A stretch of DNA of 64,000 bases from Cotesia glomerata (GCF_020080835.1 NC_058159.1:20556474-20620473); one strand, 5' to 3'. Numbered from the stretch's first letter, positions 48,447 to 59,754 are shown. The notes: a model not told the origin generated them from the letters alone. Made by a program: numbers and translations.

Positions 48447-48917
48447 GAGAATAAAGTACAGTGGAGTATTTTCTAACGAAGTGATGAGAATATTCTTTAG
48501 GATACTTCTATTTTTAGTAATTTTAAGAAATATACTGCTACTTTAATATTTTGTAAAATAAGGTTTAACGAAATTATTTTATTGCGGTAGGCTTAGGCCT
48601 AGGTAGGCACATGGTTGTCAACGTAGTCGGGACCCCAGGACGATAGGGGTATCATAAAATCAATAAGGAAAAGAGAAATATGCAGCAGGCAGACTATTTG
48701 AGAATAGTTTTGGAAAAGACAGTCTTGCTTTGAGATTGAGATCGAACGGACGTCCTGGTGATCGCGAATTCGTTATTTCCTAAGTCTCAGTCTGTCGCAA
48801 GATATTATTAATATTGTTTGTATTCTAAATTAAGTTAACCTTGTACGAGTTTATTTATTCATTCTTAATAATTGATCTTGTTGTAATCGCGAACATTAAT
48901 TAATTCTATTAATAAAA
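48445..48917 (+). other. Putative 5' region of a gypsy-type retrotransposon
   Basis: Moderately GC-rich noncoding sequence directly upstream of the Gag start ('gtcgggaccccaggacgat', 'gcaggcagactatttgag', 'atcgcgaattcgttatttcc'). Position suggests LTR plus 5' untranslated region, but no LTR pair, TG...CA limits or primer-binding site could be verified. Confidence 0.35.
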
Positions 48918-49500
48918 ATGAGTAAATCACAAGATGCTGAATCTCCAATAAAAGCCCCTTGCCTTTCTGACATCAGAAGTGGGATCTGAATCATTTACGG
49001 GTTGTTCTACCAATCAGTTCCAGTTGCTAATGGAGATGCAAAATCAGAATCTGATTGAATTAATGAAGGCCGTAACAAAACCAGCGTCCACTAATCGTAA
49101 TATTTCCTTGCCAAAATTCAACCCGGAAAATTCATGTGCGGATTCGTTTGCGTGGTGTGCTACAGTGGATATGTATTTAGTGGAATGTCCTCTAGAAGGG
49201 AGTTCATTGGTTATTGCACTAAGTGAAGCTCTTCAAGGATCTGCGTCTACTTGGTTGTCTCAAGTGTGTTACCCTGGGATAACCTGGACTGATTGTAAAG
49301 ATCTTTTCATTGCAAGATTTGCCGGAGTGGAAACATCAACAGCAACTTTAATTAACTTGCAAAATGGTCGTCCTAAAGACGGTGAGTGCTTAGCATCTTA
49401 CTCGAGTCATCTCCTGGCGTCACTCACGTCAAAGTGGAAAAATTTAACTGCGGAAGAAATCGCAGTATCAGTTGTTCTTGCGCACGCGTCTCAGTTCTGA
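48918..49500 (+). pseudogene. Ty3/gypsy-type Gag fragment
   Basis: ATG at 48918 opens MSKSQDAESPIKAPCLSD. A one-base frame change near 48970 leads into the 48979 frame (MGSESFTGCSTN). The stretch LPKFNPENSCADSFAWCATV, IALSEALQGSASTWLSQV and TWTDCKDLFIARFAGVE matches the retrotransposon Gag/capsid pattern: a helical domain with W-L and F-x-x-R-F positions. It would form the particle shell of the element. The frame stops at 49500, well short of a full Gag; no zinc knuckle, protease or reverse transcriptase follows, because a fragment of a Tc1-type terminal repeat begins within a few bases. It is a 5' relic. Confidence 0.7.
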
Positions 49501-49504
49501 GTTC

Positions 49505-49853
49505 CAAAATTTTTTTTGAGTAATCTCAAGAAAACTACCAAAAAAAAAAATTTTCAAAATTCTTTTGGTTTTTTGACTTAATCTTTATATGGACTGGATA
49601 ACTTGTTTATTCAGCTTCAATTTGTTTTTATAAAGACCTCGAGAAAATTTTCGAATTTTCTTTCAAAAAAGAAATCCATATAGAGGTTAATTCGAAAAAA
49701 AATTTTAGAACTCAGATCTAAAAACTAGACACTTGGAGCTACAATTTGCTTTTTTTATTAGTCGTACGACCATTTTTCTTCAAGTTACAGCTCGTTAGAA
49801 AACCCCTAAACATCGAATTTTTTTCTTGCTCCCTTAATTTTTGTGAGAAGTGT
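49505..49853 (+). repeat. Solitary end of a Tc1-type element related to 39704-42932
   Basis: 'actagacacttggagctac', 'acgaccatttttcttcaag' and 'cccttaatttttgtgagaag' match the right inverted repeat of the 39704-42932 element, diverged, and end next to a TA at 49854. The partner end is absent. Confidence 0.7.
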
Positions 49854-50540
49854 ACATATGCTTATATCAGCCTGATATGAACACACCAGGACATATAAAA
49901 AATTCTGTATATTTTAAACAATATACGACCATATCAGATAATTTTTTGACAAGAATGATTTCATGAGCGAACAAGAACATAATAATCGAAACAATAAAAA
50001 TGAAAATAAAGTCATTCAATTTAATCAATTGATAACAGTGCTTATAATTGATTAACTAATATTCATTATTTTCTTCTAGCACTGTTATAATCTTAAATAA
50101 TGCAGCTGAATAATTCTCATCATTTAATGTAATCTATTGCAGTGTTAAATTCGTATCGAAAATTGTTATTATGTAAAAATAAATTTTTTTACAAAGACTT
50201 AAACTCGATCGAACGATTTGAAAAATGCTCATCCAAAGACTAACGAGTAATAGAAATAAAAATTACTATCCATTAAATCTCGTATGAAATATGGGTTGAT
50301 AATTTTCTATCATAACTTACCATGTACCTCACCTCACCATGAACCTAATGGTAATGGTACTGAGTATATAAAGAGAAGTTGTGAATTTTTTGTAGCGATG
50401 AAAGGTGTATTTAAAAAGAGAAGCTGATCGTTCTAAAAGTTAAGTAAAAAATAAAATAAAATGAACAATAAGTAAGATAAACAAGGTGGTTACGTAGTAG
50501 TACAAGCAACCTTGATGCATCTAAGTTTCGATCGGAAGTC
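49854..50540. other. AT-rich noncoding stretch
   Basis: No supported gene. Confidence 0.55.
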
Positions 50541-50925
50541 TTGTTTTTCTTTTCTCCTTATACCACTGTATTTTCAGTGCCGACGTCCTTGGAGGATGCC
50601 GCATTTCCATATATAAACGTACCAGGGGTATAAGTCCGATCCTACCGAGATTGGCAGGCTTCCAAGTGGCCGTAGGCGCATCTCCGACTCCATCATGACA
50701 GTCAGCAATTTAGTCGAGGTGATGTGATGGCATCACTACACCATAACTCTGGGAAGCCGTTACAAGTTACTACTGGCAACCCTAATCCAACGGCTTGTAG
50801 AATTGCTAGCATTAGTACTAACTTCAGATACCTATATGTTCGCTTCATACTATCTTTTTATCCAAGTGACAATTGACACCAGAGCTCTCGACCATCAACA
50901 ACTTACACTTTATTAGTTTTCTCAA
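50541..50925. other. GC-richer island with splice-acceptor-like start and conflicting frames
   Basis: On the plus strand a pyrimidine-rich tract ending in 'gtattttcag' (50578) would fit a 3' splice site. The following frame (PTSLEDAAFPYINVPGV, stop at about 50633) could be a terminal exon. Another plus frame runs 50732-50919 (WHHYTITLGSRY, then LIQRLVELLALVLTS), preceded by a stop. The minus strand carries a 48-codon signal-peptide-like frame, listed separately. All frames cannot be genuine. It may be an exon, a pseudogene or an unrecognised repeat. I do not recognise a family. Confidence 0.3.
50702..50848 (-). CDS. Small ORF with signal-peptide-like N-terminus (uncertain)
   Basis: A 48-codon frame opens MKRTYRYLK followed by a hydrophobic run (LVLMLAILQAVGLGLPVV), the layout of a secretory signal. 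The remainder contains three cysteines (TCNGFPELWCSD ... LNC) and ends at TGA. In another minus frame the sequence continues open to about 50520 (DCHDGVGDAPTATWKP, then RTSALKIQWYKEKRK), which would fit a frameshifted longer protein. No family is recognised. AT-rich DNA can produce such frames by chance, and opposite-strand frames overlap it. Confidence 0.2.
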   Translation of the reverse strand: MKRTYRYLKLVLMLAILQAVGLGLPVVTCNGFPELWCSDAITSPRLNC

Positions 50926-51947
50926 TCTTACTTTTGATTTATTGAGTACTGCGTTCCGTATTCCTGGAACAAGAACAAAAAAATCATATTGTTAATGAAA
51001 TTGCTTTCATCAAGCAATCTGTCTTTTGCCAGAACAATTTTCTTCAAGCAAATTAATGTCTCATCTCATATAATAAGCTTGGTTAATATACAATAAGAGT
51101 TGAAATTTCGTTGAAAATATATATTCTTTTACTATCATTCTAAATTAACTAAGAAAACTTTGTTTTAATTTTTATGACACAAAGTCAATCTATAAAAATC
51201 GCTGCCTAAACATTGATATTTTTTGACGTAATTTTTTAACCGCTCCTTCAATCATATCATATTTAAAAGTTAGCAAACATCGAGTAATTTATTTTAATTA
51301 TTTATGTATCTATTTCTGAGATCATGGGGCCAACTCCTTCTAACTATACATCATTTACAAGGTACTTACAGCTATTTTTACAATTATGTAAAGTAAATAA
51401 ACAATAAAATAGCGAATTTTAAGGTAGTTATTGTAGGAAATGTAAGATGTGTTATTGCTTTCTTTCTTACTCGCTAATGCTGCCTTTCTCACGAGATAAT
51501 TTCTAAAAAACTGAGGTTAGGAGTTTTCAAATTTTTAAGTGTAACATTCTATAAAATATAAGTTTTCTACAAGAATTTGTCCATTCAAATCAATAAAATG
51601 AAAATGTGCAGTTTTTTCACTCTTCTTCCATACCGCCTGTTCAAAAAATTTGATTTTTTATTACAATTATGTCGCGTTTGATTCGAAAGTACTATTCGCT
51701 TCTGAAGTTAGTTAGTAAATATAACGGACACTTTTTACAAAATTCGTTCAATGTACTTGCTAATGTTACTTCTAAAAGAAGAAACTTTCAAAAATTACAA
51801 TTCATAACAATAAAATATCGGTGATTCCCTGATTAGAAAAAGAGATTTGAAAAGATTCAAAATGGCTCAAAGAGATTAAAAAAGATTTAACTTGACGAAT
51901 ATATATATATACATTTTGCATGTGTTGAATCTTTTCAAATTTTTTTT
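50926..51947. other. AT-rich noncoding stretch
   Basis: No supported gene or repeat. Confidence 0.55.
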
Positions 51948-52050
51948 AACTTCCCGCTAAGAAAATCGAAGATTTTCAAAAATCGGGAAGTTATTGTTTT
52001 CACTTCGTTTTGCAAAAATCGAGTTTTCATCAGAGTTGTCACTATGTCTG

Positions 52051-52062
<12 letters not shown>

Positions 52063-52089
<27 letters not shown>
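52063..52089. repeat. (GT)n remnant, left side of LINE insertion
   Basis: A short GT tract between 'tatatatatat' and the 'ttttccttaggggg' 3' tail of a minus-strand LINE. Confidence 0.95.
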
Positions 52090-52093
<4 letters not shown>

Positions 52094-52110
52094 CTTAGGG
52101 GGGGGGGGAT

Positions 52111-52912
52111 GTGAAGTAGCTAGCAACTATCCTTTGTAGGTATCCTGGTACGTTCATCTCTTGAAGGGCTTGTGTGATGCGATCCCAGTTGGCGGAGTTG
52201 AAGGCATTTTTGATGTCTAAAGTTGCCACCAGACAATATTTCTTCGTTCCCCCCTTCCATCTGGTACCGGCGATTGCGTCTTTGGCTATACCGACAACCA
52301 GGTTGATCGCGTCCAGGGTTGATCGTCCTTTTCGAAATCCATACTGATTGTCTGCTAAGAGTGGATCGACAACTGCTTCTATCCTTTGGTGGATTATACG
52401 TTCTAGTATCTTACCGGCTGTATCCAACATGCAGAGTGGACGATAAGATGACGGTTCTTCCGGTGGCTTTTTCCCTTTAGGAAGTAGTACCAGCCGTTGT
52501 TGTTTCCACTTCCGAGGAAAAATCCCTTCCTTCAAGCAGATGTTGTAGACGTCGAGGAATAACGCTGGCGCTGCTTTAATAGATGTTTTCAAGGCAATAT
52601 TAGGGATTCCGTCCAATCCCGGTGCTTTATTATTCCCGACGAAGTTACAAGCTTCCATCAGTTCTTCTTTCGTGACAGGTGGGATATCATTCAGTTCGTC
52701 CTGTGTCAACAGGTAGTTGAAAACGCGCTGTCGTGGAAACAGCGTAGTCACGATCTTCTGTAAGAGTTGAGGACACGTAGGAGACGGCATTGGCTGATAT
52801 TTCAGGTGTGCCATGACTAACTTGTAAGGTCTACCCCACAAGTCTTTGTCCACCTCATTGATTAGCTCTTTCCAGCAGTTCTTCTTGCTATCCTTGATGG
52901 CTGTAACGGATA
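52111..52912 (-). pseudogene. LINE ORF2 reverse transcriptase fragment
   Basis: This part would prime DNA synthesis from LINE RNA at the nicked target. From the left it opens AIKDSKKNCWKELINEVDKD, continuing directly from the endonuclease fragment (RRYLNKAI) across the insertion. Then come NNKAPGLDGIPN, SSYRPLCMLDTAGKILER, NQYGFRKGRSTLDAI and LVATLDIKNAFNSANWDRI (RT motifs through A, with the first catalytic Asp in LDIKNAF). The frame breaks after IVASYFTS at the poly-C tract, before the YADD box, so the enzyme is incomplete. Confidence 0.92.
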
Positions 52913-53459
52913 ATTTTCACGGTTTTGTCACACCAGGGTAATTCGTGCGCCTATTACCTTCCTCGGATCTGAATCGTCGGTTCTCAGGTTCCCTACTCCG
53001 AAATGGGTAATCCACGCCCTGCAGCCTTCCTTGGTTCTGATTACCGATTCTCAGGTTCCTTCTCCGCGTGTCGGTAAATGACTCAAGAGTCCTACCACTG
53101 GGTAAAACAGCGCGACAAAATCTAACTTGTAACGGGGTGATTAGCCCTGTCCAATTGGTCACCCCTTTCCTCTTTGAAAAGGGCGCCACTGGGATTTTAT
53201 ACTCGGTGTCCCAGAAACCGGGGAGCATGAGAAGGAAAGATCGGGTCGTGAGAAGTTGAGAAAGGCTGTAAAAGTAATGCTGAGAAACAATTATTAACAA
53301 TTAACAATTCAATTATTTATTTAATATAAACAATTTAATTCTAACAAAATTTCTTAAAATATTGCCCTTAAAATTAACCTATCAATCACTAAATTTGAGA
53401 ATCTCTCACCTACGCAGGCACTTGCCAAAACTTACAACTAAATATCATTGAATTCTTTT

Positions 53460-53755
53460 AAACATAGATCATTACGCATCTATCTTCTTAATTTCTTAAC
53501 TCAACATAGACCATTACGCATCTATCTTCTTAATTTCCTAATTCACTTTTAGACCATTACGCATCTATCTTCAATTTCTTAACTCAACATAGACCATTAC
53601 GCATCTATCTTCAATTTCTTAACTCAACATAGACCATTACGCATCTATCTTCAATTTCTAATTCAATCATAGACCATTACGCATCTAGATTCTTAATTTC
53701 TTAATTTAATCATAGACCATTACGCATCTAGATTCTTAATTTCTTAAACCCTCGT
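53460..53755 (+). repeat. Minisatellite 'catagaccattacgcatcta'
   Basis: Seven units of about 40-45 bp, each with 'accattacgcatct' (the first unit has 'atcattacgcatct') and an AT-rich spacer (tcttaatttcttaactcaa). It lies inside the 52913-56692 insertion. Confidence 0.9.
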
Positions 53756-54555
53756 CCATCTGACGGAATAACAAACAACATATTTTACCCAATAAAAACT
53801 TCTTAATTATTCAATTACCTAAACTAATTTCACATAAACAACCTCGTCTACCTGACGGAATACCATATAATACCATAATTACCTAACTTCCATATAAAGT
53901 CGTCCACCGACGCTAACTTCATTCTATAGAGTTCTCTATTTTATTCATACATCTTAATTACCAATAAAACTGAATCTCAAAACTTCGCATTTTCCAAAAT
54001 TACCAAAATTACGCCTAACAATTACTTAACACAAAATTCCGACCTTCGATTTTAATTCTTAATCTTCCTTAAATAAATTCTAAGCGATATTTCTTAATTA
54101 AATTCTATCTTGAAAATTCCTAACTAAAATTAATTTATTATAGCCAACAGGCCTATAATAAATTACTAATAAATTCTTTACCAATAAATTAACAATTTAT
54201 CCATTAAATATAAAAGTTCAGCGACAAAACTAACTACTTGACCTTGACAATAAAAACTAAAGTACGAATTCTTTAATATAAAAATGACCGCTTGAGAAAT
54301 TAAATTTAATTATTTCAGCCTCTTAATTAAATCAATAATCAAATCTGGTCTACAATAATCGAAAATACCTGGAGACTCAATTATTGTTTTATTCAACGAC
54401 GACTGATACTCCGATACAACTTGGCGGGCTTAGCTGCTTGGCGTCTTGTCGTCTTGAACCAGGGTGCGGCAGGGTTTTCCAATTCCAAAAATGCCCTGAT
54501 AACTTCCTCTGCAGTTGCTCTTTATTCTCGACGTCCAAATTTGCACTCTATTGAC

Positions 54556-54771
54556 TTAAACTGATCTCAACAAGGTCACTGATTCACAAGGACAAAAGGC
54601 CACTGGCTTCCAGAAGGGAAAAAGCCTCCATGTCCCTCCTGTCGGCTCTTTTATAACCCTCCAACTCCGGCTCTCGAACTTTCCTATTGTTATGCCCCGC
54701 TTTATTTTACGAGGACTGTAGTGGGGACTTTCGATTAGCACGCCCGGTGACAAGTCGAAACTACTTGTCAA
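54556..54771 (-). promoter_or_regulatory. Possible minus-strand promoter within the insertion
   Basis: 'gggttataaaagagccgaca' reads as a TATA box on the minus strand (about 54640-54655), preceded by GC-rich sequence and followed ~30 bp on by 'ggaggctttttcccttc'. If the insertion is LTR-like this would be its start site. The open frame over this block has no recognisable domain. Inference only. Confidence 0.3.
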
Positions 54772-55684
54772 AAATCGAAAGGTAAGGGAAAGCCCTGACC
54801 TACCGTGCGTTAATTAAGTGGTCGATAATGACCCCGGGAAGTTCGATTTTCCCTGTTACAAACTAACCGACAGAAGATGGTAATAGGTGTAGCAAATGTA
54901 GATTCAGCTTATTTTACGACCCCCCTGCTCGATTTTTAGCTCCCGGAGTCCAGGGTGGAAAAGGAGGTGTTGGGTTTATGGTAAATCCAAATTTAAACTA
55001 TATTTCAATACCTACTTAGAAACAAGTAATATAAACAATACAAACAAATCAAATACGATATAAACAAAGTGGAATTTATTTGAAAAGGTCAATAAAACTG
55101 GAACACAAAATACAAAGTTGAACAAAAGTGTTTTCAAACAAAAGAAACAAAACAGTTATTATTCTCAAAATAAACAATCCAATTAAAGTACCATGCGTCG
55201 GTACAGCGCATGCAAAAAGTCAAAAACTGGTCTTTACAAAGATTAATGTCCTCATACATACAATCTCACCCGCTGTGAGCGCACAAATCGCGAACTACTT
55301 GGCAAAGCTGGTTCCCCGCTTCCCAGGGTGACTAGCCGTCAGTCCTGGGCCTAAACCTCTACCCCGAGAGCAAGAGAGTATCCTCCTCACCCCCACCTAC
55401 TCGTCGTATGATTCACCTGCTGAATTTTGACAGAGGGTCAAAATCCAGGGAAAGTCGAACTCTTGCTTAGTGCCAAAAAAGTACTTATCAGTGTTCTAGA
55501 CGAACCAAGGTAAAGTTCCTTCAGTTGTTATTGCTGGAAGAGTGTTCACCACAATAACTGCACTGTCACAAGACTTCCTTTCCGTGCCAAAATTTTGGAC
55601 TTTATCATATTTAAAATTTTTACTTAAAACGAACGAAATTTGCAATTTATCGCCATCTGTCCGGCGTCATCGAACGAGCATTTA

Positions 55685-55900
55685 ATCATAATTATTTATT
55701 ATTTTAATCGTAATTTCGTTCATTCTCTATCCATTCGTCTCGCCAAATTCTAAGTTTTTATTTTCGAAAGCCAATTCTTTATTATTTTAATCGTAATTTC
55801 CTTCATTTTCTATTCATTCGTTTCGTCAAATTCACAATTCTTTATTATTTTAATCGTCATTTCTTTCATTTTATATCCATTCGCCGCTTTCCCATACTAA
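55685..55900. repeat. Short tandem repeat 'ttattattttaatcgtaattt'
   Basis: Three to four ~60-65-bp units, 'ttattattttaatcgtaat' followed by 'cattctctatccattcgtc', with decay. Inside the 52913-56692 insertion. Confidence 0.75.
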
Positions 55901-56465
55901 ATTGTTCTCGGGACTTAGAAAATTTCTCACCGAGTAATAATTCTTATTCTTTTAATTTCTTTTACAATTCATTTCTTTTGCTCACTAAATTCATTCCATA
56001 CTAATTTTATGAAAAGACTTAGAAAATATTCGCTTGCATGAAATCAATATTTTTAAGGATAAATATTTATTACGATATAGATAGTAATTAATTATATAAA
56101 AAAACGCTGTATGATTTTCGGTGAACAATTAATTTAATAAGAATGAAAAGTTTAGACAAAATATTCATAGTTTACTTAATAATAATTATAAATCGTCTAA
56201 TAAATTGAATAGCGGATAAACAAAATATAAAACATAGTAAAAAAAAGTAATAATTCCTAATTATTGTCTGAAATTAATAAACAATTTTAAAACAAAGCAA
56301 ACAAAATTCAAAATAAACCCAAAATTATAATTGTCAATAATTTAGGAATTATTGTTGGAGATCAATAAATAATATAATTCTCAAAAGTTTTATAAACGCA
56401 ACTAGATTGAATAATACTCGGTTTTAAACCAAAATGTTAATAATAATATTAATAATACAAATAGA

Positions 56466-56496
<31 letters not shown>

Positions 56497-56692
56497 GTAG
56501 CCATAATACTGGACACATTTTTAACCAAACAACATGATTATTTAAATCTTTTATTAAATAAATTCCGGCTGTATAAACTCCGCTGTCACTTCCCTCCTTG
56601 CCCCGTCCTTCGAGCCCTACTCTCCACCGTCCCTTCTCTATACATCGGTCCTCTCTCTCTGCCTCAGTCCTTTTTCCCAATAGCTGGGTCAT

Positions 56693-57664
56693 ATGGCTTT
56701 GTTTAAATATCGACGAGCTTTCTTGTATTCTGCGACTAGTTCCGCCGAGTCAGGCCGCCGATAACCACGCTGAGATATTCTTCTTTTCTTGAAACACTCT
56801 TTCCGTAGGAAGCTGATGTGGTCGTCCCACCAGTGCACCAAAGGTCTTTGGTTCATGCCCCGTTTACGGGGCATGCAGGTGTCGCAAACCTGGGCCACTC
56901 TCTTCATCAAGTCCTCGGTCATTTCTTCTGCAGATCCAGTAGTAAGCAGTTCACTATTTAGGACAGCTGCTAGTGCACTTGGGTCAAAGGATTTCACCTT
57001 CCACCCAACGATGTCAAGTTTCTTAGCCGGTCTTCTAGAATTCTGGTCCTTTGATACTTCCCAGAGAATCGCGTTGTGATCGCTGGCCGTGTAGATCCCC
57101 ATCACCATCCAGTCGTAGTTTCCTCTGATGAGGCTGCTGCTGACAAAAGTAAGATCCACAATAAAACTTGCGTCGCCTTTAGTGTACGTTGGCGCATCGC
57201 CACTGTTCAACAATACTACATCTAACGTAGAAAAAGCTTCCAGTAGTTCTTTACCTCGTGCGTTGGTGTGTTTGCTGCCCCAGTCCACTGCCCAGGCGTT
57301 GAAGTCCCCAGCTATTGCCACTGAGTAGTACTGCTTCGCGGCCTCCGTCAATCGATCCAGAAAGTCCATGAATTAAACAATAGTGAGGCTAGGTGGTGCG
57401 TAGCAGCTGTAAAAGCGGATGCCATCTACCGATGCTGCTACAAAGTCGGCGCTGCCATTGTTAACGACACTGGAAGGAGAGCTTGCCACAGGACCATATG
57501 ACAGCTTTTGTGGTGCAGTCAGTTTCCCATGGTTGGCCGCCGAGGTGTTTATACGGTTCCGATATAAGCACAAGGTCAAGCTTCTGTTCTCATACTGTCT
57601 GAATGAGCAAATCATGTGCCGCCTCACAGTGGTTGATGTTTAGCTGCAGTATTCTCATTTTCAT
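56693..57664 (-). pseudogene. LINE ORF2 endonuclease domain
   Basis: The domain would nick the chromosomal target to start retrotransposition. ATG at 57664 overlaps the ORF1 stop (ATGA). It opens MKMRILQLNINHCEAAHDLL (LNIN, first endonuclease motif), then a TGA stop (57577-57575), EQKLDLVLISEPYK (catalytic Glu), a frame change near 57465, SADFVAASVDGIRFYSCYAP, a TAA stop (57375-57373), then AGDFNAWAVDWGS, SFIVDLTFVS and SDHNAILWEV (Asp/Asn and Asp-His motifs). It ends AEYKKARRYLNKAI at the insertion. The motifs define an APE-type endonuclease. Two stops and one frameshift make it inactive. Confidence 0.9.
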
Positions 57665-58610
57665 TTATCAGTTATCTTCTTGAGTGCCTCTTGGTATACT
57701 GGGCATCTGCTTGTGCCGGCATGATGGGCGTTATTCTCTGTACTGGGTTGATCCGCACACAGTGCGCATTCAGCAGGCTTATTACACTTGGCGATTTTGT
57801 GTCCCTCTTCTCCACATTTAATGCAAAGTTTGGAGCGGTCGACTTCACTTGTGCACTAAACCGCACGGTGTCCAAAATGCCAGCATTTATAACATTGGAC
57901 TGGCCTTAGTACTGTTCTAATACGACAGTTGACCCAGCCGATCCTAATCTTGCCGTGTTCTCCTACCACCTTCTGCGCTACCGTTGCTGCCAGTGTCACC
58001 GACGTAGTTTGTGTTCTGCTACGTAAGACCTTACGAATTTTAATGGCCTCTACTGTTATACCACAATCGTTTCCAGCTGCCTTTTGTAAGGCTGTTAGAA
58101 TGTCATCTTTTGTTGTAGTATTGTCAATATCGCGGATTTCCAGGTCTTCTTCAGGTCCTGTACTAATGACATTTGCGTCCTCTTTAAGTATTCCCGCGAT
58201 AGTCTTCTGCAGGTCTTTACCTCTATCACTACTGACTTTCGACAGCGTGATGAGAATGTTCCCTGTCGCGGTCCTGCGTATCTTCTCGACTGTGTTGCAG
58301 ACCTGATCCGGGTGAACGTCCGCCTTGATCCGTGTAAGTATTTCAGAATACTTATCTTTGTTCGCTGGACGGATAATAAGTGCCTCAGGTCTCGTTGCTG
58401 CTCTTCTTGGCTTCTGGTTTGGCTTCGGTGGAGGCACCAGAGGTTTTTCTGGAGGCAGTTTCCTGCGCACCTTCCTCTTGTCCTTTCTGGACAGCACCTT
58501 TTCCCAGCCTGGCTTCTTGTTCTGTTCGCCAGAATTTTGTGGAAGCTCCTTAACCACTTCCTGCTTCTTGATGGAATGACCAGGTCCAAGGTCTTTCAGC
58601 TTCTTGGGAG
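57661..58610 (-). pseudogene. LINE ORF1, Gag-like with three CCHC zinc knuckles
   Basis: This RNA-binding protein would package LINE RNA. The open frame reaches the (GT)n junction without a Met (SPKKLKDLGPG), so the N-terminus is lost. A basic, Lys/Pro-rich segment (RKDKRKVRRKLPPEKPLVPP) is followed by a central domain (ILTRIKADVHPDQVCNTVEK, LEIRDIDNTTTKDDILTAL). Then come CYKCWHFGHRAV, one TAG stop (57858-57856), and KLCIKCGEEGHKIAKC, then CALCADQ...HHAGTSRC. These give C-x2-C-x4-H type knuckles, of which R1-clade ORF1 proteins typically have three. It ends at TGA 57663-57661, overlapping the ORF2 start. Confidence 0.9.
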
Positions 58611-58611
58611 A

Positions 58612-58627
58612 GTGTGTGTGTGTGTGT
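58612..58627. repeat. Short (GT)n between two LINE copies
   Basis: GT repeats separate the ORF1 5' break of copy 2 from the 3' tail of copy 1, showing that both LINE copies lie in the same original microsatellite. Confidence 0.85.
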
Positions 58628-59754
58628 TTTTTTTTTCCTTAGGGGGGGGGGAATCCTTTTTACGGATTCTAGGCATAGCTGTTTGGCCTGGATATGTGGC
58701 GACTCGACGCAGCGTCATACTAAAACTCGACGCTGACGCCCCTACCCACTAAACCCTAAACCCCTTTCTCTTCTATCCTCTGATCCCCCATGGTACCGCC
58801 GTAAGGCATTTCTTCGCGGGGGGAGAAATTAGCTGCCGCTCTTCCTTCTGGTGGCTAAGATGTTATTTCTTTCTTCTAGATTCTGTCTTTCGCTCTTTTC
58901 CTCTCAATGGATCGCAACTCTGTAAGCACTTTTGTAGCAAAAGTGCTTGTGGCGTTCCAGGCAGCTTCTGACGACAACATTGCTTCTACTATTGACTTTG
59001 GTTGGGTTCTCTTTTTCAGAATCTTCTCTAACTCATCGCGCTGTTGGTTGAAACGTGGACACACAAAGAAAACATGCTCCGCATCTTCATTGACCCCTGG
59101 ACAGAACGGGCACTCTGGGGTATCATCGTGCTTAAAGCGGTGAAGATACTTCCGGTAACATCCGTGTCCTGATAACATCTGCGTTAAATAATAGTTGATC
59201 TCATCGTGACTCCGGTTGAACCACACATCAATCCGAGGTATGAGACGGTACGTCCACCGACCTTTCTCTGCAACATTCTACTCCTGTTGCCATCTTGCGA
59301 TGCTGTGTTGCCGTTCTTCCCTTCTAAGTTCTTCAGGGCTCAGTGTGGTTGACCATTTTCGTTGGTATAGGTTCCGTCTTTCCTCAGCTAGGACTCTGAG
59401 AGGCAGAGTACCGGAAATAACACACACTGCTTCCTCTGATATTGTGTGGAAGGCGTTAGTTACTCGTAGGGCACTCATACGATATATTGGTCCAGCTTTT
59501 CTCCATGAATCTTGCACCTCTAGTGCGTCAGCCCAAATGGATATTCCGTAGGTGAGCACCGATGTGACTACTGATGATAATAGCAGCCTCCTGCTCTGCT
59601 TTGGGCCTCCGACGTTCGGCATCAATCGTGCGAGACTAGCTCTCACTACTGACGCTTTCGTACAGACGTGTTCCACTTGCTGCTTGAAGTTGAGTCGGGC
59701 ATCAAGCATCACTCCCAGATATCGTATATGATGTTGTGATGTGATTTCTCGGTC

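Larger units (their letters stand above)
52913..56692. mobile_element. 3.78-kb noncoding insertion of unknown class with 6-bp target duplication
   Basis: ATGGCT occurs at 52907-52912 and again at 56693-56698. Removing one copy and everything between restores the LINE ORF2 frame (KAI joined to KDSKK), so this is one insertion. Plus-strand ends are 'gtaacggataattttcac' and 'caatagctgggtcat', with no TIR and no TG...CA. The interior includes, on the minus strand, a TATA-like 'ttataaaagagccgac' (about 54640-54655) and 'cccagtggcgccc' (about 53183-53195), which contains TGGCGCCC as in retroviral-type primer sites, plus minisatellites (53460-53750, 55690-55900, ATT repeats at 56465-56497). No protein is recognised. 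A nonautonomous LTR-type element is possible. Confidence 0.75.
52090..58611 (-). mobile_element. R1-clade LINE, copy 2 (5'-truncated, internally deleted, interrupted)
   Basis: On the minus strand it reads ORF1, an ATGA overlap, ORF2 endonuclease, then reverse transcriptase, ending abruptly in a poly-C tract and the tail 'cccctaaggaaaa' followed by (CA)n. The 5' end is cut within ORF1 at (GT)n (58612). The region from mid-RT to the 3' tail is deleted at the poly-C. A 3.78-kb insertion (52913-56692) splits ORF2. The order Gag-like ORF1 with three zinc knuckles plus APE-type endonuclease and RT is that of the R1 clade. Its 3' junction with (CA)n repeats that of copy 1, fitting (AC)n-targeted Waldo/Mino-type elements. 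Confidence 0.88.

Noticed and set aside
53460..53755. CRISPR-like array (regular repeats with spacers)
   Set aside because: The spacers are themselves repeated AT-rich sequence, there are no cas genes, and the context is eukaryotic; this is a minisatellite.
52912..56691. TG...CA LTR ends for the 3.78-kb insertion
   Set aside because: Shifting the boundaries to TG/CA breaks the perfect 6-bp duplication and leaves mismatched flanks.
57929..58752. Plus-strand frames of 84-146 codons opposite LINE ORF1
   Set aside because: The minus-strand frame has three zinc knuckles and links to ORF2; the opposite frames have no domain.
58740..58770. Telomere-like 'ccctaaacccc' sequence
   Set aside because: A single short occurrence within the LINE 3' untranslated region, not an array.
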